64,000 nt of DNA. Source: SG8-39 sp041558415 (GTDB taxonomy: Bacteria; Pseudomonadota; Gammaproteobacteria; Burkholderiales; SG8-39). The notes under the pieces are model-generated. The model ran no database searches, was not told the origin of the DNA, and saw only the letters and a list, made by a program, of their open reading frames with translations. The stretch covers positions 29,926 to 93,925 of the forward strand of contig JBFFEY010000007.1 in the NCBI GenBank assembly GCA_041558415.1. Reading direction: 5' to 3'. Of this stretch, positions 7,353 through 15,150 are shown piece after piece. The position numbers and the translations under genes are program-made. The stretch's first letter is position 1, and every line of letters begins with the position of its first letter.

Positions 7353-9005
7353 ATGCTCGCAGGCTGCACGCCCTGGCCTGAAACGTTCGCCCGTCGTTAC
7401 CGCGCGCGCGGCTACTGGGAAGGCATCACGATCCCAGGGGCACTTGCCGCCGCGGCGGCCGTGCGCCCCGACAAGATTGCGCTGGTGCACGGCGCCGAGC
7501 GCGTCAGCTACGCCCAGCTCATGGAACGCATCGAGCGCCTCGCCGCGCGCTTCGTGCACGCCGGGCTCAGGCCGCTCGACCGCGTGGTGCTGCAGCTGCC
7601 AAACGTTCCCGAGTTCGTCACCGCCTACTTCGCGCTGATCCGCGCCGGCGCCATCCCGGTCATGGCGCTGCGCGCGCACCGCCACACCGAGGTGAAGCAT
7701 TTCATCACCTCGGCCGGCGCCGTGGGCTACGTCATCCCCGACCGTTTGCGCGAGTTCGACTACCGGGCCATGGCCGAGGAAATGCGCGGCGTCTGCCCGA
7801 CCCTCAAGCAGGTGTTCGTCGCCGGCGAACCGCTCGCGGGACAGACGGCGCTCGGCGAACTGCTCGAGGCACCGATGGCCGCCGCCGATGCACGCGCAAC
7901 GCTCGCCGCCGTCGATCCCGACCCAGGCGAAGTGGCGCTGATGCTGCTCTCGGGCGGCACCACCTCGCTTTCCAAGCTGATCCCGCGCACGCACGACGAC
8001 TATGTCTACAACGCCAAGCAGTGCGGGCGACTGGCCGCCTTCGACGAGGACACGGTGCTGATGCCAATCCTGCCGCTGGCGCACAACTACAACCTCGCCT
8101 CGCCCGGCATGATGGCGGCGCTCTACGCGGGCGGCACCGTGGTGCTGGCGCCGTCTGGCGACGCGGAGACCGTGTTTGCGCTCGTCGAGCGCGAGCGCGT
8201 CTCGGTCATTCCGGCCGCGGTGCCGCTCATCTCGGCCTGGCTCAACTCGCAGGTGCCCGAGCAGCACGACCTCTCCTCGCTGCGCGTGGTGCAGAACGGC
8301 GGCGCGCGCCTCGCGCCCGAGCTGCGCGCGCGGCTGCAAGAGCGCCTCGGCTGCCGCGCGCAGGAGATCTACGGTACGGCGGAAGGGCTCATCAGCATGG
8401 TGCGCCTCGACGCCGACGAGGAAGCGGTGCTGGAGAGCTCCGGCCTGCCGATCTGCGACGACGACGAGATCCGCGTGCTCGGCGACGACGACCGCGAGCT
8501 GCCCGACGGCACGCCGGGCGAGCTCTGCGTGCGCGGGCCCTACACCATCTGCGGCTATTACAATGCGCCGGAAAAGAACCGCGAGGCGTTCACGCGCGAC
8601 GGCTTCTACCGCATGGGCGACATCGTGCGCAAGCGCGGGCGGCAGCTCTACACCGAGGGCCGGCGCAAGGACATCATCAACCGCGGCGGCGAGAAGATCA
8701 GCTGCGACGAGGTCGAGAACTACATCTTCGGCCACCCGAAGGTGAAGTCCGTCACCCTGGTAGCGATGCCCGACGAGACTTTCGGCGAGAAGGCCTGCGC
8801 CTTCGTCATCCCGAAGCCGGGCGAGACGCTCGGTTTCGACGAACTGATCGGTTTTCTGCGAGCCAAGCGCATCGCCAGCTTCAAGCTGCCCGAGCGGCTG
8901 GAAATCGTAGAAGAATTCCCCACCAGCCCGGTCGGCAAGATCCTCAAGCGCGAGCTGCGCGAGCGCATCGCCGCGCAGATCGAGAGGGAGAAAGGACGCG
9001 CATGA
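7353..9005 (+). CDS. Aryl-acid AMP/CoA ligase (DhbE/EntE-like)
   Basis: A 550-residue ANL-superfamily adenylating enzyme. The phosphate loop LLSGGTTSLSKLIPRTH, the core MPILPLAHNYNLASPG, the A8-type hinge with YRMGDIVRKRGRQLY and the catalytic-lysine tail SPVGKILKREL are all present. The N terminus (PWPETFARRYRARGYWEGIT) and the HNYxLxSPG motif resemble 2,3-dihydroxybenzoate-AMP ligases; the Asn and Ser of that motif contact the hydroxylated ring in DhbE, so a hydroxybenzoate-like substrate is plausible. There is no carrier-protein or NRPS gene nearby, so CoA thioester formation for catabolism is more likely than siderophore synthesis. RBS GGGAGG at 7343-7348. Its stop overlaps the next start (ATGA, 9002-9005). 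Confidence 0.88.
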   Translation: MLAGCTPWPETFARRYRARGYWEGITIPGALAAAAAVRPDKIALVHGAERVSYAQLMERIERLAARFVHAGLRPLDRVVLQLPNVPEFVTAYFALIRAGAIPVMALRAHRHTEVKHFITSAGAVGYVIPDRLREFDYRAMAEEMRGVCPTLKQVFVAGEPLAGQTALGELLEAPMAAADARATLAAVDPDPGEVALMLLSGGTTSLSKLIPRTHDDYVYNAKQCGRLAAFDEDTVLMPILPLAHNYNLASPGMMAALYAGGTVVLAPSGDAETVFALVERERVSVIPAAVPLISAWLNSQVPEQHDLSSLRVVQNGGARLAPELRARLQERLGCRAQEIYGTAEGLISMVRLDADEEAVLESSGLPICDDDEIRVLGDDDRELPDGTPGELCVRGPYTICGYYNAPEKNREAFTRDGFYRMGDIVRKRGRQLYTEGRRKDIINRGGEKISCDEVENYIFGHPKVKSVTLVAMPDETFGEKACAFVIPKPGETLGFDELIGFLRAKRIASFKLPERLEIVEEFPTSPVGKILKRELRERIAAQIEREKGRA

Positions 9006-10975
9006 ACGCACGCCCCGGCGAGGCGAAACTGCCTCATCTGTTCAGGCCCGGCAAGCTCGGGCGCTATGCCACCCGGAACATGATCAAGTACGGCGCCTGC
9101 TGCGTGTCGAACTATAACGATCGGGACGGCACCATCACGCCGCGGGAACTCGCGCGCACGCGGGTGATCGCCAACACCGGCTGCGGCATCATCACCAACC
9201 AGGGCGCCTACCCGGATGCGAAGGGCGAGGGCAAGTCGTATTTCCGCATGGTCGCGCTCTACGACGACAGGTTCCTGCCGCAGTTCGAGACCATCGCCGG
9301 CTACATCCACGAGGCCGGCGCGGTGGCGATCCAGCAGATCCTGCACGCCGGGCGCTACGGCGGCATCGACCTCGGCTACTGCGTGCAGCCTTCGGTGGTG
9401 CCGCAGACGCTGCCGCACTTCCGCCCGCCGCGCGAAATGTCGAAGGACGACATCCGGCGCTGCATCCGCGAGCATGTCGATGCCTCGAAGCGCGCCGTCA
9501 AGGCCGGCTTCGACGGCGTCGAGGTGACGAGCTTCATGGGCTACCTGCTCGCCTCGTTCAATTCCAGATTTACCAACCAGCGCACGGACGCGTACGGCGG
9601 CTCGCTCGAGAACCGCGGCCGCTTCATGCGCGAGCTGATCGACGCGGTGAAGCAGGCCCTGCCCGAGCACCCCTTCATCATCCGCTTGAACGGCGCCGAG
9701 CTGATGGACCAGTGGGGCGGCAACAGCGAGGACGAGTGCTTCGAGCTGATGCGGCAGGCCGCCGGCTGCGGCGTCGACATGATCAGCGTCACGGTCGGCT
9801 GGCAGGAGGCCCCCGAGTCGTCGATCGGCCGCGACGTCGCGCCCGGGTACTGGAACTACCTGGCTGCACGCGCCAAGCGCGAATGCCCGAACACCCCCAT
9901 TGCCTTCGGCAACCGGCTGCCGGACCCGCGCATGGCGAACGAATGCCTGGCGAAGCGCGAGTTCGACTACTGGGAAGTGTGCCGGCCGATGCTCGCCGAC
10001 CCCGAGCTGGTGCACAAGGCGGCGGAGGACCGCCTCGACGAGGTGCGCCGCTGCATCGGCTCGCTCAACTGCCTGTCGCGCGTGTTCCGCGACCTGCCCT
10101 ACAGCTGCACCATGAACCCGGCGCTCGGCCACGAGGTCGAGCCCGAGTACGCGGTCACGCCGGCGGCGGTAAAGAAGAAAATTATGGTGATCGGCGCGGG
10201 GCCCGCTGGCATGGAGTTCGCCATTACGGCGCGCCGGCGCGGGCACGACGTCACGGTCTACGACCGCGCCGACCGCATCGGCGGCAACCTGCTCGGCTAT
10301 GCGAACTGGGACCTGGCGCGGCCGGACGACCTGCTCTCGGTGGTGCGGCACTACGAGGTGATGGCCACCAAGCTCGGCGTCGAGATGAAGCTCGGTACCG
10401 AGGCGAACGCGAAGCTCATGCGCTCGGTGCTTCATCAGTACGACGTCTGCGTGGTCGCCGCCGGCGCGCGCATCGACCTTGCCGCCTACGACGGCGTACC
10501 GGGCCGCGAACGCCTGGTCGACGCGCTCGAGGTCGCCGCAGGGCGGATCGAACCCGGCAAGCGCGTGGTAGTCGTCGGTGCCGGAAAGATCGGGCTGGTG
10601 GTCGCCGAGTTCCTGAAGAAGAACCGCAGCGAGGTGACGCTGGTCGAGGCGGACAAGCGCATCGCCGGGGACGTCATGCCGACCTTCAAGTGGCGCCACA
10701 CGGCCTGGGTCGACGAGCTCGAGATCCCCGTGCTCACCTCGACGCGCCTCCTGCGCGTGACGGCCGATGCGGCGGTGGTCGTCGACGCGAAAGGCGTGGA
10801 AACTACCCTGCCTGCCGACACCGTGATCGCCGCCGCGCCACGCGTCGCCAACCAGACGCTGTTCGCCGAGTTCGAGTGGATGGTCGATGAGCTGCACGGT
10901 TGCGGCGACGCGCTGATGCCGCGCGGCATGGATGCCGCGATCCACGAGGGCTACCGGCTCGGGGTGCGCATCTGA
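9002..10975 (+). CDS. 2,4-dienoyl-CoA reductase-like FMN/FAD flavoprotein, atypical Fe-S site
   Basis: A 657-residue protein with an N-terminal OYE-type TIM barrel (about residues 1-350) and a C-terminal FAD/NAD(P)H half with MVIGAGPAGMEFA and VVVGAGKIGLVVAEF. This is the FadH/BaiCD/trimethylamine dehydrogenase architecture. Compared by eye with E. coli FadH, the active-site Tyr is kept (MGYLL) but the partner His in GWHEA is Gln (VGWQEA), and the cluster motif CxxCxxxC-x11-C appears as CIGSLNC-x11-C, lacking the second cysteine. So the 4Fe-4S cluster may be absent or differently ligated. The start overlaps the ligase stop, and the TGATG junction at 10973-10977 couples it to the next gene. 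Likely reduces the CoA ester made by the ligase; inferred. Confidence 0.85.
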   Translation: MNARPGEAKLPHLFRPGKLGRYATRNMIKYGACCVSNYNDRDGTITPRELARTRVIANTGCGIITNQGAYPDAKGEGKSYFRMVALYDDRFLPQFETIAGYIHEAGAVAIQQILHAGRYGGIDLGYCVQPSVVPQTLPHFRPPREMSKDDIRRCIREHVDASKRAVKAGFDGVEVTSFMGYLLASFNSRFTNQRTDAYGGSLENRGRFMRELIDAVKQALPEHPFIIRLNGAELMDQWGGNSEDECFELMRQAAGCGVDMISVTVGWQEAPESSIGRDVAPGYWNYLAARAKRECPNTPIAFGNRLPDPRMANECLAKREFDYWEVCRPMLADPELVHKAAEDRLDEVRRCIGSLNCLSRVFRDLPYSCTMNPALGHEVEPEYAVTPAAVKKKIMVIGAGPAGMEFAITARRRGHDVTVYDRADRIGGNLLGYANWDLARPDDLLSVVRHYEVMATKLGVEMKLGTEANAKLMRSVLHQYDVCVVAAGARIDLAAYDGVPGRERLVDALEVAAGRIEPGKRVVVVGAGKIGLVVAEFLKKNRSEVTLVEADKRIAGDVMPTFKWRHTAWVDELEIPVLTSTRLLRVTADAAVVVDAKGVETTLPADTVIAAAPRVANQTLFAEFEWMVDELHGCGDALMPRGMDAAIHEGYRLGVRI

Positions 10976-11421
10976 TGGCCGCGCTGCCGCAGATCGCCCT
11001 CGACTGGCAGCCGGTGCTCGATGCGCACGTCGGGCTGTTCGAGCCGCTCGCGCCCGGCGCGAGCGTCGCGCTCGTGCCGCGCTGGCGCAGCGATGCGCAA
11101 GGCCAGCGCCGCGCCAACGTCATGCCGAAGACCCAGCCGGTGCCGATGCATCTCTGGCTGCGCGAACCTCAGGCGATGCGCGTGCGCGAGAGCATCTTCA
11201 CCGGCCTCGCGTCGCTCGGGTCGGACCTGCTGTTCATCGCCGAGGACGGCGCCCTCGACGCCGCGCTCGCGCACGAACGGCCGCTTAGCGAGCTCAAGCG
11301 CCTGCTGCGCCGCAACCGGATGCTCTTCATGGTGCTGCGCACGCGCGACGAGCTGCGCGAGCGCGGCTGGACCGAGTTTCTCGAGGCGCTCGGGCTGCCG
11401 TTCCTCGGCACCTGCCGTTGA
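10975..11421 (+). CDS. Uncharacterised 148-residue protein of the ligase cluster
   Basis: I do not recognise this family. The protein starts MAALPQIALDWQPVLD and has no signal peptide or membrane helix. It has a predicted alpha/beta composition with a basic helical segment SELKRLLRRNRMLFMVLRTR in the second half and a short hydrophobic end GLPFLGTCR. The longer open frame begins at 10900, but ATG 10975 was chosen because it forms a TGATG overlap with the reductase stop, implying coupled translation. A zinc-ribbon gene follows after six bases. Position suggests a subunit or accessory protein of the reductase. Confidence 0.7.
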   Translation: MAALPQIALDWQPVLDAHVGLFEPLAPGASVALVPRWRSDAQGQRRANVMPKTQPVPMHLWLREPQAMRVRESIFTGLASLGSDLLFIAEDGALDAALAHERPLSELKRLLRRNRMLFMVLRTRDELRERGWTEFLEALGLPFLGTCR

Positions 11422-11427
11422 GGCGCG

Positions 11428-11625
11428 ATGATCTTCACCAACCCCGCGGGCGCACCCGAGCTGGCCTGCGAAGAATGCGGCTGCCGCTGGTTCGACCGCA
11501 TGACCGACTGCTGCTACGAGTGCGGCGCGCCGGTCAGCGCGGCGGCGATGGACGAGTATCAGCGCGCGCTGGCGGCATTTGCCGCGCGCCGCGAGTCGGA
11601 TAGCCCCGACCCGGCTTTAGGCTGA
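11428..11625 (+). CDS. Small zinc-ribbon protein
   Basis: A 65-residue protein with a cysteine-rich N-terminal half, LACEECGCRWFDRMTDCCYECGAP: paired CxxC knuckles 16 residues apart and two extra cysteines, consistent with one bound zinc. The C-terminal half is a short amphipathic helix. It follows the unknown 148-residue gene after six bases and is the last gene of the rightward cluster. Zinc-ribbon proteins of this size act as regulators or as small adapters of enzymes; the role here is unknown. A slightly earlier ATG at 11418 is in another frame that lacks the cysteine pattern. Confidence 0.65.
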   Translation: MIFTNPAGAPELACEECGCRWFDRMTDCCYECGAPVSAAAMDEYQRALAAFAARRESDSPDPALG

Positions 11626-11664
11626 CCCCTGACTAAAAAGCGCCGGACGATCTCACGCGCGACG

Positions 11665-11928
11665 CTACTTCAGAAAAGAAATCTCCGGCTTGCCGACCAC
11701 GCCGGCCTCCTTCATGACCTTGCGCAGGTTCGCACTGGACGTGAATGCCTTTGCCTTCGACAGGCTCGCAGCCTGGAACAGGATCAGCACGTCCTTCGGG
11801 TTCCTGACGCTCCGCAGCAGCGCTTTTTGCCTAAGCGCAGCTTTTCTGCGCGCAGGCGCGTGCCCGTCATAGGCACGCTTCCATTTGGCGAAGTCCTTGA
11901 CCTTGTGACGAACGAGTAGGAATGCCAT
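11665..11928 (-). CDS. Small ABM-like alpha/beta-barrel protein
   Basis: An 87-residue protein, MAFLLVRHKVKDFAKWKRAY then a lysine/arginine-rich middle and VGKPEISFLK at the end. The opening, with a beta strand followed by V-x-D-F-x-x-W, is typical of antibiotic-biosynthesis-monooxygenase-like ferredoxin-fold proteins. The frame is open to 11967, but ATG 11928 is chosen because AGGAGGACC (complement of 11931-11939) lies in the correct place. Function unknown. It converges on the zinc-ribbon gene with 39 bases between stops. Its A-rich codons (AAG, AAA) and high lysine content stand out against the arginine-rich neighbours. Confidence 0.68.
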   Translation of the reverse strand: MAFLLVRHKVKDFAKWKRAYDGHAPARRKAALRQKALLRSVRNPKDVLILFQAASLSKAKAFTSSANLRKVMKEAGVVGKPEISFLK

Positions 11929-12016
11929 TGGGTCCTCCTTGTTGGCGTTGACCTGCGCGACCATCATAACGCCATGCGGCGCTGTGCAGGGCAGCCTCCG
12001 TGCTGAAGCGCCCCCC

Positions 12017-12907
12017 TCAGTCCGCCAACTTGCCGTCGGCTGTGAGCGGATACCAGCGTGGCGTCTCCCCCTGCGCGAACGCGACGATGTGATTCGGCGG
12101 TACCGCGCGCCACTTCGCGTCGCCGGTCAGGCGCTCCGAGGACACCACCACGGCCTCGCCCGTTTCTTCCGGATGGCGCGCGTGGAACTCCTGCGAGGTC
12201 GTCGCGTAGATGTGGTCGTGCAGGGTGTAGAGCGAATCGGGCGGCGCCGTGGGGTTGCTGGTAAAGCGCGACGCCGCGGCGTGCACGCCGTCCGACACGG
12301 CGACGTTTAGCGCGCTCGGCGCGCCCTCACCGTGCGCCTTGACCACGGCCAGCACGCGCGCGAGCGTCGCCGCGAGGCGCTCGGCAAGCCGGCGCACGCC
12401 GTCAACCTGTTCGCCGGGCGGCTCGCCGTGCTTGAGCAGCTCGTCGACGAAGATGGCGAACATGTGCTCGCTGTCGGTGTCGCCGCGAACGACGTTGTAG
12501 GCCTCGTCCGAAAGGTCGGCGAGCAGCTGCCGCCGCAGGCGCGGATAGGCGCCGATCGCGCCGTTGTGCATCAGCAGGTAGCGGCCGTGCTGGAAAGGAT
12601 GGCAGTTCGCCTGGTGCACCGCGCTGCCCGCGGTCGCCGCGCGCACGTGCGCCAGCACGCAGGGGCTCGCCACCACGCGCGTGATGCTCTGCAGATTGCG
12701 GTTGTTCCACGCCGGCGAGATGGAATGGAACACCGCCGGCTCGTCCGACAGGCGCGGCGCGTACCAGCCGACGCCGAAGCCGTCACCGTTCAGCGGCTCG
12801 TCGCGCTCGGCGGCGTGAAAGCTCTGGTGGATCAGCGAGTGCGTCGGCTCGATCAACAGCGTGCTCAGCCGGATCGACGGGCCGAGGTAAAGGGTGAAGC
12901 GGCACAT
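12017..12907 (-). CDS. Class II glutamine amidotransferase (YafJ/EgtC-like)
   Basis: A 296-residue Ntn-type amidotransferase. The sequence begins MCRFTLYLG, so after Met removal Cys becomes the N-terminal nucleophile. DGFGVGWY, HVRAATAG and CHPFQHGRYLLMHNGAI are the conserved glutaminase motifs of YafJ/EgtC proteins. No synthetase domain is attached. The open frame extends upstream to 13024, but the catalytic Cys requires ATG 12907. It could act as a glutamine or gamma-glutamyl amidohydrolase; EgtC in ergothioneine synthesis is a relative, but no egtA/B/D partners adjoin it. It is the last gene of the leftward mutase operon, 41 bases after the small membrane protein gene. Confidence 0.88.
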   Translation of the reverse strand: MCRFTLYLGPSIRLSTLLIEPTHSLIHQSFHAAERDEPLNGDGFGVGWYAPRLSDEPAVFHSISPAWNNRNLQSITRVVASPCVLAHVRAATAGSAVHQANCHPFQHGRYLLMHNGAIGAYPRLRRQLLADLSDEAYNVVRGDTDSEHMFAIFVDELLKHGEPPGEQVDGVRRLAERLAATLARVLAVVKAHGEGAPSALNVAVSDGVHAAASRFTSNPTAPPDSLYTLHDHIYATTSQEFHARHPEETGEAVVVSSERLTGDAKWRAVPPNHIVAFAQGETPRWYPLTADGKLAD

Positions 12908-12948
12908 GGCAGGCTCCGGTCGGTTGCGCCGCGCATCATACCGGCGCG

Positions 12949-13209
12949 CTAGCGCGGCGGGTGCAGGTCGCGCGGCCGGCGCGGCGGCCGGCACCAGACG
13001 CCCGAAAGGTCGGAATCCAGCCACGACACGGCGATCGCCCAGACCCCGCCGACGAGCGCGGTGAAGCCGAACCAGAACGCGCGCTCGCGCAGCGCCTCGG
13101 CAATCGAGTCGTCGGCACCGAACACAGCGTAGGCGCCGACGGCGAGGAAGCCGAGCCCGGTGAGCGTGCCAAGGATGCGGATCGCGAGCTGGTTCGTGTG
13201 CAGGCGCAT
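12949..13209 (-). CDS. Small two-helix membrane protein
   Basis: An 86-residue protein with two hydrophobic stretches, IRILGTLTGLGFLAVGAYAV (about 10-29) and FWFGFTALVGGVWAIAVSWL (about 45-64), and a proline/arginine-rich tail RPPRRPRDLHPPR. No family recognised. It lies four bases downstream of the EamA gene on the same strand, so it is probably co-translated with it and may be an accessory subunit of that permease or unrelated. Confidence 0.6.
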   Translation of the reverse strand: MRLHTNQLAIRILGTLTGLGFLAVGAYAVFGADDSIAEALRERAFWFGFTALVGGVWAIAVSWLDSDLSGVWCRPPRRPRDLHPPR

Positions 13210-13213
13210 CGGC

Positions 13214-14107
13214 TCATTTTCGCGCCGGCAGCGCGACCGTGAGGAGCGAAGCGATCACCAGTGCGAAGGCGGCGTATTCCATCGGCGTGGGCCGCTCGCC
13301 GAGGAACAGGATGCCGCTCAGCACGCCGATCATCGGGGTGAGCAGCATGGCGAGGGAGAACACGGTCACCGAGAGGCTGGTCGCCAGCTTGATCCAAACC
13401 CAGTGCGCCCAGGCGAAGGCAATGAGCACGTTGTACGACACGCCGAACCAGGCCTTCGGGCTCACCTCGGCGAGCGCGGCGAGATCGTCGAGGATCAGCG
13501 CACCGACGAAGATCGGGATGCCGCCGAGCAGCATGATCCAGGCGGTGTAGACGCCGACCGGCATGGAGACCGGGTAGCGCTTCTGGAACACGGTGGCGAG
13601 CGCCCACATGATTGCCGCCAGCAGCACCAGCAGCGATCCAACCGGCGCGCTGCCGAGGTTGCGCACGCCCTCGCCGAGCAAGAGCACGAGCCCCGCCATG
13701 CCGAGCGCGAGGCCCGTCAGCCTGCGCCCGTTGAGGCGCTCGCCGAGCAGCCACACCGAAAGCGGGATCGCCCAGGCGGGCATGGTGTAGGCGAGGATCG
13801 CGGCGCGGCCGGACGGGATCATCGACACGCCGTAGGCGACGAGCAGGTTCCAGGCGGTGATTGCGGTGAGCGAGAGCCCGATCAGCCGCGGCCACTGGCC
13901 CTTCGGCACGGCGAGCGAGTGGCCGCCCGCCTTCATCACCCCGAACAGCACGGCCGAGCCGACGCCGAGGCACATCGAGCGGAAGGTGAACGGCGCGACC
14001 TCCGATAGCGCGAGCTTCATCGCCGTCCAGTTGAAGCCCCAGGCGAAGGTCAGCCCGGCGAGCACCCAACACAGGCGCGCCGGGATGTGGTCGGCCGAGG
14101 CGCTCAT
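13214..14107 (-). CDS. EamA/DMT-family permease
   Basis: A 297-residue protein with about ten hydrophobic helices in two repeated halves, the drug/metabolite transporter (EamA) plan. Typical points are LTFAWGFNWTAMKLAL at the start, PSGRAAILAYTMPAWAIPLSVWLLGERL closing the first half and VFSLAMLLTPMIGVLSGILFLGERPT in the second (each quoted in part as seen). The substrate is unknown; relatives export amino acids, nucleobases or metabolites. The frame runs on upstream, but ATG 14107 overlaps the stop of the GalT-like gene as ATGA (14104-14107), which fixes the start. Encoded within the acyl-CoA mutase operon, so it may import or export that pathway's substrate. Confidence 0.88.
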   Translation of the reverse strand: MSASADHIPARLCWVLAGLTFAWGFNWTAMKLALSEVAPFTFRSMCLGVGSAVLFGVMKAGGHSLAVPKGQWPRLIGLSLTAITAWNLLVAYGVSMIPSGRAAILAYTMPAWAIPLSVWLLGERLNGRRLTGLALGMAGLVLLLGEGVRNLGSAPVGSLLVLLAAIMWALATVFQKRYPVSMPVGVYTAWIMLLGGIPIFVGALILDDLAALAEVSPKAWFGVSYNVLIAFAWAHWVWIKLATSLSVTVFSLAMLLTPMIGVLSGILFLGERPTPMEYAAFALVIASLLTVALPARK

Positions 14108-15150
14108 CGCGCCGCGAGCAGCGCGCGCAGATCCGCGGCGTGCTGCTCGGGGTAGAGCATGGCGAACTTCTCGCCGAGCAGCAGCTGCAGGTAGGCAGTG
14201 TCGGAGTTGTGCAGCTGCGGATGCAGGTAGAAGCGCGGCAGCAAGCGCGCGGTGAGCCGATGCCGACCCGAGCGCTCGCCTTCCGCGTCGGGCATGAGCG
14301 TCAGGTTGAAGCTCCACATTCCCATCGCCGCGTAGGCGGCGAGCACGCGGCACAGGCTGCCTGCGAACGCCTCGAGCGCCGCGTCGTCGCAGGCACTGAC
14401 CGTGGCGTAGTCGACGAACATGGCCTGCGCGTCGCCCAGCATGCCGCTCGGACCGAAGGGCACCCACCAGGCGATGCCGCCCGCCTCCTCCAGCCAGCGT
14501 TCGCCGCCGCGCTCGGCCTCGTGCAGCGCCACGGGGTAGGCCCGCCCATGGGCGGCGAGCCAGCGCGCCTCCGCCTCCAGCTCGCGCCGCAGCTGGTTGC
14601 CCGGCGTGTCGGTGACGATCACCTGCATGTGCGGATGCACCTGCGATGCCCCCGAAGGCGGCATGTAGTTCCAGGTGACGATGCCGAAGGCCTCGCCTCC
14701 CTCGACGAGCGGCGCCGCGGTGACGATGAAATCGCGCGCCAGCTTCAACGCGTCGGCGACAATCGCCGGCGGCATGGCATCCATGGCGAGGAAATGCGCA
14801 TGCGCCATCGACACGATCGCCGACACGTCGTCGTAGGGGAACAGGTTCGGCACCAGCAGCGCCTCGCCGCGCCGCAGCCGTCCCTCGGGCAGCAGCTCGG
14901 CGGGATAGCGCGGCGTCACGCGCTCGACGCTGTCGGGGCAGAACGGGCAGTTGGCGCGCGTGCGCTCGGCGAGCACCGACAGGTCGGGCCGCTCGCGCTT
15001 CGGGAATGCAAAGTGGCAGATGCGCGACGAATCGCCGGTCAGCGGGTCGTAGCGCACCTCGCTCTCGATCTCGCTGAGCGCGAAGTCGCGCCGCGGATCA
15101 TGGATGCGCGCGCGCTTGCGCGTCGCGCGGAATTCGAGCGGCGCGCTCAA
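14104..15150 (-). CDS. GalT-like HIT-superfamily nucleotidyltransferase
   Basis: A 348-residue protein with the zinc knuckle NCPFCPDS near residue 54 and the histidine triad-type motif VHPHMQVIV in the middle, matching galactose-1-phosphate uridylyltransferases (HPHxQ; the central His forms the nucleotidyl intermediate). Typical GalT order is kept: YDPLTGD-like opening, VPNLFPYDDVSAIV, then the HxHxQ segment. It is divergent, and nothing else in the window belongs to the Leloir pathway, so transfer of a nucleotide to another phosphorylated compound is quite possible. TTG start at 15150, which overlaps the TGA of the upstream gene as TTGA; no ATG fits. Translationally coupled on both sides. 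Confidence 0.75.
   Translation of the reverse strand: MSAPLEFRATRKRARIHDPRRDFALSEIESEVRYDPLTGDSSRICHFAFPKRERPDLSVLAERTRANCPFCPDSVERVTPRYPAELLPEGRLRRGEALLVPNLFPYDDVSAIVSMAHAHFLAMDAMPPAIVADALKLARDFIVTAAPLVEGGEAFGIVTWNYMPPSGASQVHPHMQVIVTDTPGNQLRRELEAEARWLAAHGRAYPVALHEAERGGERWLEEAGGIAWWVPFGPSGMLGDAQAMFVDYATVSACDDAALEAFAGSLCRVLAAYAAMGMWSFNLTLMPDAEGERSGRHRLTARLLPRFYLHPQLHNSDTAYLQLLLGEKFAMLYPEQHAADLRALLAAR

Noticed and set aside
12017..12907. EgtC identity for the glutamine amidotransferase because of the EgtB/SenA-like gene in the window
   Set aside because: The two genes are 24 kb apart and egtA/egtD are absent; YafJ-type proteins are common and look the same at this level.
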